A DNA stretch of 64,000 nucleotides from Actinomycetota bacterium (lineage in GTDB: Bacteria > Actinomycetota > UBA4738 > HRBIN12): positions 58,123-122,122 of the forward strand of contig DASSCU010000058.1 of assembly GCA_035697485.1 (NCBI GenBank), given 5' to 3'. Each line of letters starts with the position of its first letter. Position 1 is the first letter of the stretch. Below are positions 33,992-40,862 of this stretch, one piece after another. Under the pieces are notes generated by a model. It ran no database searches. It saw only the letters and a list, made by a program, of their open reading frames with translations, and had not been told where the DNA came from. The position numbers were made by a program, and so were the translations under genes.

Positions 33992-34834
33992 TCAGCTGCA
34001 GGTTCCCGTTCCTGAATCGCGTTGCGTGCGGCCGATGTCGATGAAGGACCAGGAGTAGTCCAGGGCGTTCAGCTGCAGCTTCAGCACCCCGTACCCCTTG
34101 AACGCCGCGTCGGCCCCCGACTTCGGCGTGCCGGTCGACTTCCCGCCGGTACCGACCACGAACTGACGGATCGGCTTACCGAACCCCTGGTCCCAGCGTT
34201 CGTACGCGTGGCGATGCCCGTTGAGATAGAGCTCGACACCCTTGGACGCGGCGACTCCGGCCAGCGACGAATTGGCGTGATGGGCGAAGACGAGCTCGCA
34301 TCTGTGGGTGTCGGCTTGGAGGTCAGCCGAGAGCCATGACCGCTCCGTCGAGCAGCTGATCCCCGACACGGAGCAATTCGTGTTCAAGGCGACGATGTGC
34401 CAGTCGCCGAGGTTGAACGAGTAGTAGCCCTTCTTCGGGTCGGTGGCCGTCGAACCATACTGGGCGAGGACGCTCGAGAAGTACTGGAAGTAGCCGGCCG
34501 CATTCAGCGTCTCGTACTCGTGGTTGCCGGGAACAGGGGCGGTGGTGGAGCGGAAGACCCCCCAAGTCGGATGGTAGGAGTTGAGGAACTGGCTGTACTC
34601 CCCGTGCTCGTACTGGGCATCGCCGAGCACCAGCACCCTGGCCGGGCGGATCACGTCGGTGATCAGCGACGCTGTCTTGCGCTGTGCCGTGCCGGGACTG
34701 TTGGCCCTGGCGATATCACCCGCGGCGGCCACGGTGACGGTGTCTGCGAACGCCGTTCCGGATAGCAGCACGCTCACGATGCCCGCGCAGATGATTGCCC
34801 TGAGGTGGCGACGGATCGGGCCGGAGTTGCTCAT
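33992..34834 (-). CDS. Secreted calcineurin-like metallophosphoesterase
   Basis: 280 residues with a signal peptide (1-30). Dinuclear metal motifs run in order: AAGDIA (about 38), GDAQYE (about 72), GNHEYE (about 106), FAHH (about 186) and GHRHAYER (about 205). The sequence resembles actinobacterial alkaline-phosphatase-like enzymes of the metallophosphoesterase superfamily. It would act outside the cell on phosphate esters. An AGGAGG sequence lies at good distance upstream of ATG 34834. A paired cysteine segment (NCSVSGISC) probably forms a disulfide loop. Confidence 0.88.
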   Translation of the reverse strand: MSNSGPIRRHLRAIICAGIVSVLLSGTAFADTVTVAAAGDIARANSPGTAQRKTASLITDVIRPARVLVLGDAQYEHGEYSQFLNSYHPTWGVFRSTTAPVPGNHEYETLNAAGYFQYFSSVLAQYGSTATDPKKGYYSFNLGDWHIVALNTNCSVSGISCSTERSWLSADLQADTHRCELVFAHHANSSLAGVAASKGVELYLNGHRHAYERWDQGFGKPIRQFVVGTGGKSTGTPKSGADAAFKGYGVLKLQLNALDYSWSFIDIGRTQRDSGTGTCS

Positions 34835-34981
34835 CGGGGAAGCCTCCTTATTGCGAGGTCTCACCAAAGCGCAACGGGGGCCCCCGAGTCAAGCCCTGGC
34901 GGTGGTCATGTCGATGTGTCGGCCGATCAGGGGACAAGGCGATAGCTCAACTGGCTGACGGTCCGTGCCGATACCCGAAAC

Positions 34982-35179
34982 ATGGTAGCGATGCGGCCCG
35001 ATGACCACGTGGCGTTCGTCGGCCCTTCCGGGGCCGTGCTCAAGTCTCCGGCGCCGGGGGAGCGCGGCGTGATCCAACGCGTCGACCCGGAGGCCGTGCA
35101 CGTCGTATGGGAGTGCTCGCCCCTGCTCATCGCCTGGCCGCACGAATGGATCGAGCGGCGCGAGCCGCAGGAGCGGTGA
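34982..35179 (+). CDS. Small hypothetical protein, possible gene
   Basis: 65 residues, or 62 if ATG 34991 is used. It reads MRPDDHVAFVGPSGAVL, then GERGVIQRVDPEAVHVVWE, then a WPHEWIER end. Codon third positions are GC-rich and the frame is compact, but no family is known and I see no clear ribosome site. It converges with the BNR gene, 13 bases apart. It may encode a small SH3-like barrel; this is only a guess from the alternating pattern. Confidence 0.5.
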   Translation: MVAMRPDDHVAFVGPSGAVLKSPAPGERGVIQRVDPEAVHVVWECSPLLIAWPHEWIERREPQER

Positions 35180-35192
35180 CCGGGGAGACGCT

Positions 35193-36263
35193 TCAGGACA
35201 CGCGAACGCTCGTCACAGGCGCCAGGCGCTCGTGCACCTGGAACCACGACGCGCCGGCGTCGGGGGACCCGAACACGTCGCCGCTCGTTGCACCGAAGTA
35301 CAGCTCCATGTCGCTGCCCTTGCCGGCCGCGCCGAACGCCTGGCGCAGCACGGTGAGATACGCCTCGTTGGAGGGCAGGCCGTCTCCGTGCTCGATCCAC
35401 GTCGTGCCCGCGTTGCGGGTCTCGTACACCCGCACCCGTGCGTCGGGGGTCACGCGGTCGATGTCGGCGACGAGCGGGATCACGTAGGCACTGTCGGCGT
35501 CGGCGGGATCGATCACCATCGGGAAGCCGAAGCCGCTGGGGAGGCCAGCCCTGATCTCCTGCCAGCTCGATCCCTCGTCGTCGCTGCGGTAGACGTTCCC
35601 GTGGAACTGCATGAAGAGCCGTTCCGGACGCGTCGGGGCACGGTGCATGTTGTGGACGCAGAGCGCGTTCGTGCCTTCTCGCGCCTCCTCCGGCATGTAC
35701 TCGGGCACGAGGCCCTCGTAGCCCGTACGCCAGGAGTGTCCACCGTCATCGGTGATCCAGACGCCGGCAGCGCTCACGCCCACCGCCAGCCGCTGCGAAT
35801 CGTCCGGCCACGGGCAGATCGAGTGCAGCGCGAGGCCGCCCGCACCGGGCTGCCAGTCTCCGGCCTGGTGTTCTTTCCAGAGCGCCTCGTTGAGCGACCA
35901 CGACGCGCCGTCGTCGGTCGACGTGAAGAGCGCTGCGGGGGCGACGCCCGCGTACAACAGGCCGTCGGACTCGCCAGCCTTGATCATCCAGATGCGTTCG
36001 AGGCTCACGTCGCTGCCCTCCGGGAAGGCGGGACCGTCGGCCTGCGTCCAATCCCCGGTCGGGTCGTCGGCGTACATCAGGCGCGGGCCGTAGAACCCCG
36101 ACGTATGGCCCGCGAAGCAGCGCCCGGTGCGAGGATCGCGCATCGCGAACTCCACCACGTCGCCGGGGAACGCCCTGGCGGCGATCTCGAAGGGCTCGCC
36201 GGCGTGCGGGTCGCCTCGCAACACGAACAGCCCCTTCTTGGTGCCGACCAACAGTTCCGTCAT
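35193..36263 (-). CDS. BNR/Asp-box beta-propeller protein (sialidase-like fold)
   Basis: 356 residues, no signal peptide. Four Asp-box repeats (S/T-x-D-x-G-x-S/T-W) are visible as STDDGASW (about 114), TDDGGHSW (about 171), SDDEGSSW (about 228) and SPDAGASW (about 335). The start MTELLVGTKKGLFVL is typical of cytoplasmic members annotated as exo-alpha-sialidase or WD40/YVTN-like. Catalytic sialidase residues are not evident, so a binding or scaffold role is more likely. Only three bases separate it from the upstream MoaD-like gene, so the two are one transcript. Confidence 0.8.
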   Translation of the reverse strand: MTELLVGTKKGLFVLRGDPHAGEPFEIAARAFPGDVVEFAMRDPRTGRCFAGHTSGFYGPRLMYADDPTGDWTQADGPAFPEGSDVSLERIWMIKAGESDGLLYAGVAPAALFTSTDDGASWSLNEALWKEHQAGDWQPGAGGLALHSICPWPDDSQRLAVGVSAAGVWITDDGGHSWRTGYEGLVPEYMPEEAREGTNALCVHNMHRAPTRPERLFMQFHGNVYRSDDEGSSWQEIRAGLPSGFGFPMVIDPADADSAYVIPLVADIDRVTPDARVRVYETRNAGTTWIEHGDGLPSNEAYLTVLRQAFGAAGKGSDMELYFGATSGDVFGSPDAGASWFQVHERLAPVTSVRVS

Positions 36264-36266
36264 GCC

Positions 36267-36527
36267 TCACCCTCCCGAGATCGACGGGAGCACGTGCAGC
36301 ACGTCGCTCGGCCTGACGGCCGAATCCTCGCTCGTGCGCTCCCCGTTCACGAACACGTTCACGTGCGGGCGGACCCGGCCTTGCTCGTCGAGGATCCACC
36401 CCACGATCGGCGGGTGCCGCTGTTCCAGCTCGCGGAGGACCTCGCCCACGGTCGAGCCGGGAAGGTCGTGATCCGACGTGTTCCCTGCGCGTTGCGACAG
36501 GGGGGCCCGCAGCAAGACCACCGCCAT
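36267..36527 (-). CDS. MoaD/ThiS-like ubiquitin-fold sulfur-carrier protein
   Basis: 86 residues, ending in ISGG. The terminal Gly-Gly is the activated tail of MoaD, ThiS and related sulfur carriers. The body follows the ubiquitin-like pattern (STVGEVLRELEQRHP, then PHVNVFVNGE, then VLHVLPSISGG). No MoaE, ThiG or MoeB lies nearby. ATG 36527 follows a TAGGCT box by seven bases (leaderless). It is the first gene of a two-gene operon with the BNR propeller protein. Confidence 0.85.
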   Translation of the reverse strand: MAVVLLRAPLSQRAGNTSDHDLPGSTVGEVLRELEQRHPPIVGWILDEQGRVRPHVNVFVNGERTSEDSAVRPSDVLHVLPSISGG

Positions 36528-36534
36528 GACGAGG

Positions 36535-36540
36535 AGCCTA
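36535..36540 (-). promoter_or_regulatory. Leaderless -10 box TAGGCT
   Basis: The box ends seven bases before ATG 36527 of the MoaD-like gene. Confidence 0.6.
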
Positions 36541-36587
36541 CCCTCAGCCCGGACGGCGTGCTTCCGGGCCCTTGCCGTCGTCGCTCG

Positions 36588-37226
36588 TCAGGCCCTCGGG
36601 GTGACCGGCTGACGGATGATCGTGCGCATGCGCTCGGGAGCCGTGCGCTGCGGATCGCTCAGGTAGATCTCGTGATGCTTACCGACGGGCATGTACCCCT
36701 CGCGCTTGACGAAGTCGTACAGGCGCTCGAGCGCCGGCCGCTCGGCCGAGAACGGACCCCGGTGCAGCAGCTGCGCGCAGCTTCCCTCGCTGAAGGGCTC
36801 GAACCGCACGAGGTCGAGGGATGCCATCCGTCGCCGGGCCCGCACCGCGGCCATCGTCTCGGTCACCAGCTCGGGCGTGACCATGCTGGGCTGAGCCAAC
36901 ATGAGCGTCCAATCCCAATCGGACTTGTCGTCGAAATCCCAGACCCGGGCGTTGGGGATCCACCAGAGACCCTCGAGCGGCATGACCGCGAAGTCGATGC
37001 CGTCGGGAAGCTTCCGAACTCGGAACTTCAGGGCGTATCCGACCGCGCAGAGCGCCTCCACCGCCTGCGTGAAGGCCGTCGATCCGTTCGGGTCCCCGTG
37101 CCCGTCGACCATGAGGTAGTCGATCGTCGGCACATCGACCAGCGAGGGCTCTTCGCGAGCGTCGTAGAGGTCGCCGAGCTCGCGTCGGTAGTCCACCTTG
37201 GGCACCTTCGTCGCCGAGACCACCAT
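36588..37226 (-). CDS. GyrI-like small-molecule-binding domain protein
   Basis: 212 residues without a DNA-binding domain. The N-terminal DVPTIDYLMVDGHGDPNGS (about 30-50) and later blocks (LEGLWWIPN; FEPFSEGSCAQLLHRGPFS; YMPVGKHHEIYLSDP) match the GyrI-like ligand-binding fold seen as stand-alone proteins in actinobacteria. It may bind or hydrolyse small cyclic compounds; the ligand is unknown. A strong AAGGAGGTG precedes ATG 37226. The 150-base stretch up to 37379 shows nothing else. Confidence 0.8.
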   Translation of the reverse strand: MVVSATKVPKVDYRRELGDLYDAREEPSLVDVPTIDYLMVDGHGDPNGSTAFTQAVEALCAVGYALKFRVRKLPDGIDFAVMPLEGLWWIPNARVWDFDDKSDWDWTLMLAQPSMVTPELVTETMAAVRARRRMASLDLVRFEPFSEGSCAQLLHRGPFSAERPALERLYDFVKREGYMPVGKHHEIYLSDPQRTAPERMRTIIRQPVTPRA

Positions 37227-37378
37227 GACGCACCTCCTTCTCACCCCCATGCGTACACCCGCCACGAGGGGTTCGGGCCGGGCCGGGGGTCCCGCTGCGT
37301 GGGGGTCGCCTCGGGCCGTTCGGGCGCTCAGCAGAGTCTGTGGCCACGAACCCGGCTCCGAGATCCGACGACTGAACG

Positions 37379-39076
37379 TCAGTCACGAGCCGACGCGGGC
37401 AGGCACGCCAGGTGGTCGAGATCGCTCGTCGGGAAGGCAGCCGAGAACGCGGGCGCCTCGGGGTCGCCCCGGAACTCGGCGCCACCCGAGAGCTCCTGAC
37501 GCGTGGCCACGGCGAGCGCGGCCGCGACCTCGTCGATCGTGTGCCCGGCCTCGGCGAGGGCCTGATCGTCGATCCAGATCTGTGTGGGGCGCGCGCGCCG
37601 CACGACAGCGGGACCTGAGGGTTCCGAGAAGCGATCCTCGATGAACGCGGTGAGCGACGTGATGCCGATCGGCAGCGCCCCCGAGATCGCGGGGTCGTAC
37701 TGGTGGCCGTGGTCGGCCGTGAGCGTCATGGCCCACTCGCCCTCGCCGACCTCGGCGTCGAGGAAGCGGACGAGGTCTTCCAGGGCTTCGTCCTGCCAGC
37801 GGAGCGTCTGGCCCATCTCCTCGCCGTTCACGCTGAAGATGTGGCCGACGGAGTCGACCGCCTTCAGGTTCACGTAGAGCAGGTCGGGCACGTCGTCGGC
37901 GCCGAAGCCTTCCCGACGGATCACCTCTTCCACGATGCGGGTCTGGTACGGGGTGCGCGCCGGCGTCTGGAAGCCGTCGTCGAGCGCGTCGAACGGATAG
38001 TCCCCCCAGGCCCCATCGACGACGCCGTCTTCCTGATCGAGGGTCGGGAGATCGCGCGCGAGACCTGGCACCTCGTTCACGTAGTCGGGCATCGTGAAGT
38101 ACGGTGCCATGCCGGTCGTGAGCTGCCAGGCGTCTCCCTCGTCCCCGCCGGTGCTCGCATCTTCCTGCTCGCGCATGATCGCGAGGTCGGCATCGCCCCC
38201 GTCCCACTGGGAGCCGTGGCCCACCATGCCGGTGTGGGCGCCGAGGGTGGCGATCACACCGACGAGCGGCTCGTTGCCGTGGGCCACGTCGTAGAGGTCG
38301 GCGAGCGTGGGAAGCAACAGGGTGCCCGGTCCCTCCTGCTGGGGCTTGTCGATCTCGCCGGCGATCTGCTGATAGAGGTCGATCACGCCGTGGCGACGAG
38401 GGAAGGCGCCCGTTCCGATCGTCGCGTGCATCGGCGGGGTGTTCGACGGCGAGGATCCGATCTCGGCGTCGTCGAACCAGACGCCCCGGTCGACGAGGCC
38501 CGCGAGGAACGGCCAGTCCTCCGGCCACTCGTCGAGCACGTTGCGGCCGGCGCCGTCCCACACGAGCGTCACGAGCAGCTTCGGCGGACCGGCGCGCTCG
38601 CCGTCGGGCAGCAGCGCCGGCGCCAGCATGTGGCCGTCGGGCGCGTCGAAGTCGAACCCGAGCATCTCGGCGTTCGTCGGCGCGATGTCGGCGAGCGTGG
38701 CCCGGCCGTCGACGCCGCCGAGCGCCGGCACACGCCCCGGTCCGTAGAAGAAGAGCGGCACCTGTTGCACGTAATCCCACGGTCCGGCGTGGCTGAGGCC
38801 GCCGCCGACGTAGTCGGGTTCGGCCGCCACGATCTGGATCTCACCGCTCGCGGGCGCCTTCGTTCCTTCCCACACCCGCAGCAGCTGCCGTGGCAGGAGG
38901 TCGCACGCCGAGGAGCCTCGATCCTGGGCGCGTTCCACGACGCTCGGGCTCGGCGCCGCGGGTGCCGTGGCCTCAGTGGACGCCAGCTGCACGACCAGCG
39001 TGGCGAGCAGGCCGCCGACGAGCGCGAGGGCTAGAGCGTTGGTCCAGCGGGGAGACGTGGATCGTTCTCGGGTCAC
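37379..39076 (-). CDS. Secreted alkaline-phosphatase-superfamily hydrolase with permuted domain order
   Basis: 565 residues, signal peptide or N-terminal anchor (about 12-33). In order: C58, SGEIQIV (about 77), GLSHAGPWDYVQQVPLFFYG (H96), ADIAPT (D130), VWDGAG (D174), SSPSNTPPMHATIGTG (T213), D408-x3-H412, ADHG (D455, H456), C558. All six metal ligands and the nucleophile are present. The first 140 residues match what closes PafA-like phosphatases. It should hydrolyse a phosphate ester outside the membrane, but the Lys/Arg pair of monoesterases is not obvious. GTG 39076 follows a TACGCT box by eight bases. It lies 33 bases downstream of its lipoprotein paralogue. Confidence 0.85.
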   Translation of the reverse strand: MTRERSTSPRWTNALALALVGGLLATLVVQLASTEATAPAAPSPSVVERAQDRGSSACDLLPRQLLRVWEGTKAPASGEIQIVAAEPDYVGGGLSHAGPWDYVQQVPLFFYGPGRVPALGGVDGRATLADIAPTNAEMLGFDFDAPDGHMLAPALLPDGERAGPPKLLVTLVWDGAGRNVLDEWPEDWPFLAGLVDRGVWFDDAEIGSSPSNTPPMHATIGTGAFPRRHGVIDLYQQIAGEIDKPQQEGPGTLLLPTLADLYDVAHGNEPLVGVIATLGAHTGMVGHGSQWDGGDADLAIMREQEDASTGGDEGDAWQLTTGMAPYFTMPDYVNEVPGLARDLPTLDQEDGVVDGAWGDYPFDALDDGFQTPARTPYQTRIVEEVIRREGFGADDVPDLLYVNLKAVDSVGHIFSVNGEEMGQTLRWQDEALEDLVRFLDAEVGEGEWAMTLTADHGHQYDPAISGALPIGITSLTAFIEDRFSEPSGPAVVRRARPTQIWIDDQALAEAGHTIDEVAAALAVATRQELSGGAEFRGDPEAPAFSAAFPTSDLDHLACLPASARD

Positions 39077-39084
39077 GAACGGGA

Positions 39085-39090
39085 AGCGTA
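39085..39090 (-). promoter_or_regulatory. Leaderless -10 box TACGCT
   Basis: The box ends eight bases before GTG 39076 and supports this start. Confidence 0.55.
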
Positions 39091-39109
39091 CCGCCGGTGC
39101 GTGCCGTGA

Positions 39110-40822
39110 TCAGGACCCCGGGTCGGGGGCGCACGGCAGCGCGTCGATCATCGTCGTCGGGATCGCCGCGAGGAACGCCGGGTGGTCCGGGCGCGCGATC
39201 TCGCCGTCGCCCCGCACGACGTCGGCCCGCGGCATCGCCATCAGGAACGCCGCCACGTCGTCCACGGTCGACCCGTCTCTGATGAGGGCCTCCGTGTCGA
39301 GCCAGATCTGGGTTGGGCGCATCTGTTCCACGATGCCGGTTCCGAAGGCCTCCTCGATCGAGGCGGTCAGCTCGGTCACGTCGTACCGATCGGCGCCCGT
39401 GACCGCCGGGTCGCGAGCCATGCCGTGGTCGGCAGTGAGGATCATCGCCCATCTCCCGGCTCCGACCCGGTCGTCGAGGATGCGGACGAGCCCTCCCAGC
39501 TCGCGGTCCTGGGCCCGCAGCCCGTCGAGGAGCTCGACCCCGTCGGCGCTGTAGCTGTGACCGAGCGAGTCGAGCATCTTGTAGTTCACGTAGAGCAGGT
39601 CGGGCACGTCGTCGGCGCCGAAGCCCTCACGGTCGATCACCGCCTCGACCATGTCCGTCTGCCACGCGGAGCGCGCCGGCGTATCCCATCCTCCGAGCAG
39701 GCTCGAGATCTCATGGTCCCGCCAACGACCGTCGTCGGCGCCGTCGGCCCGGTCGAGCGCCTCGAGTTCGGTGAAGAACCGGTCGTCCATCGACGGATCG
39801 TTCGCATAGGCGGGGAACGCGTAGTACGGCGCCATCTCCTCGGAGAGCTGCCAGCGCGGGGCGGAATCATCGCCCCCGGTCGCTGAGTCCTTCGGCTCTC
39901 GGGTGACCGCGAGGTCCCGGTCGGCATCCGGCACGAACGAACCCCTGCTCATCATCAGCAGGTGGGCGGAGAGCGAGCCCACGGTGCCCACCAAGGGCTC
40001 GTTGCCCATGGCGAGGTCGTACCGATCGCCCAGCGTCGGCACGCGTAACACGCGCGGGCCCAGGTGGAGCGGTCGCTCGATACGTCCGTCGAACCGCACG
40101 TACTCGTCGGGGATGCCGTGTGTCCTCGGGAATGCCCCCGTGCCGATCGTGGCATGGCTGGGCGGGGTGTTCGACGGCGACGCGTCGAGGGCTGCGTCCG
40201 TGAACCACGCGGAGCGCCTGGCGAGTCCGCGCAGTCGGGGCCAGGCTTCACCCCAGCGCTTGAGCAGGTCGGTGCCGGCTGAGTCCCAGATCACCGTGAC
40301 GACGAGGCGCGGCACCGTTCGTTCCGCGGTCGGGAGCAACGCCTCGGACAGCGCGCGGCCGTCGGGGGCATGGAAGCCGGGGAACGCCAGGATCTCCGCC
40401 GCCGTCGGGGCCACGTCGGCGAGGGTCACTCGGCGCTCGTAGACCCCCGGTCGCACGATGCCCTCACCGGCTACGAGGAGCGGCACCTGCTGGGTCGTGT
40501 CGAACGGCGATGCGTGGGACAGGCCGCCGGCCTGCAGGCTCTCCGGCGGAACGAGTTGGATCTCGCCGCTGCGCTTTGGGTGGGCGCCCTGAGCGATGCG
40601 GCGCACCAGCTCGGCGTCGAGTGCGGCACAGACCCTACGCGGCAGCGCCTCGGTCGATGTGCCGGCGGGCGGGATAGGGTCGCGGAACGACGCCGTCTCC
40701 TGGCTGGACGCGATGCAGCCCGTGGTCAGCACGGTGATCGAGAGCACCACCATGGCGAGTCGGGATCCCGGCGGGCGCGCCCGCCGATGCGCCCATGGGG
40801 TGTTCGTGGATCGCGCGGCCAT
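39110..40822 (-). CDS. Alkaline-phosphatase-superfamily lipoprotein with permuted domain order
   Basis: 570 residues. The signal peptide ends in LTTGC (C36), a near-canonical lipobox, so the protein is probably lipid-anchored. The same motif order as in its neighbour follows: C65, SGEIQLV, GLSHASPFDTTQQVPLL (H103), ADVAPT, IWDSAG (D170), SPSNTPPSHATIGTG (T209), D-x3-H, ADHG, and a cysteine in the last nine residues (LPCAPDPGS). Active-site ligands are intact. ATG 40822 follows a TAGGGT box by seven bases. The downstream paralogue has its own box, so each gene can be read separately. Confidence 0.85.
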   Translation of the reverse strand: MAARSTNTPWAHRRARPPGSRLAMVVLSITVLTTGCIASSQETASFRDPIPPAGTSTEALPRRVCAALDAELVRRIAQGAHPKRSGEIQLVPPESLQAGGLSHASPFDTTQQVPLLVAGEGIVRPGVYERRVTLADVAPTAAEILAFPGFHAPDGRALSEALLPTAERTVPRLVVTVIWDSAGTDLLKRWGEAWPRLRGLARRSAWFTDAALDASPSNTPPSHATIGTGAFPRTHGIPDEYVRFDGRIERPLHLGPRVLRVPTLGDRYDLAMGNEPLVGTVGSLSAHLLMMSRGSFVPDADRDLAVTREPKDSATGGDDSAPRWQLSEEMAPYYAFPAYANDPSMDDRFFTELEALDRADGADDGRWRDHEISSLLGGWDTPARSAWQTDMVEAVIDREGFGADDVPDLLYVNYKMLDSLGHSYSADGVELLDGLRAQDRELGGLVRILDDRVGAGRWAMILTADHGMARDPAVTGADRYDVTELTASIEEAFGTGIVEQMRPTQIWLDTEALIRDGSTVDDVAAFLMAMPRADVVRGDGEIARPDHPAFLAAIPTTMIDALPCAPDPGS

Positions 40823-40829
40823 GGCGAAC

Positions 40830-40835
40830 ACCCTA
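40830..40835 (-). promoter_or_regulatory. Leaderless -10 box TAGGGT
   Basis: The box ends seven bases before ATG 40822 of the lipoprotein phosphatase gene. Confidence 0.6.
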
Positions 40836-40862
40836 CCGAGGGCCGCCGATCACGATGCCGCG

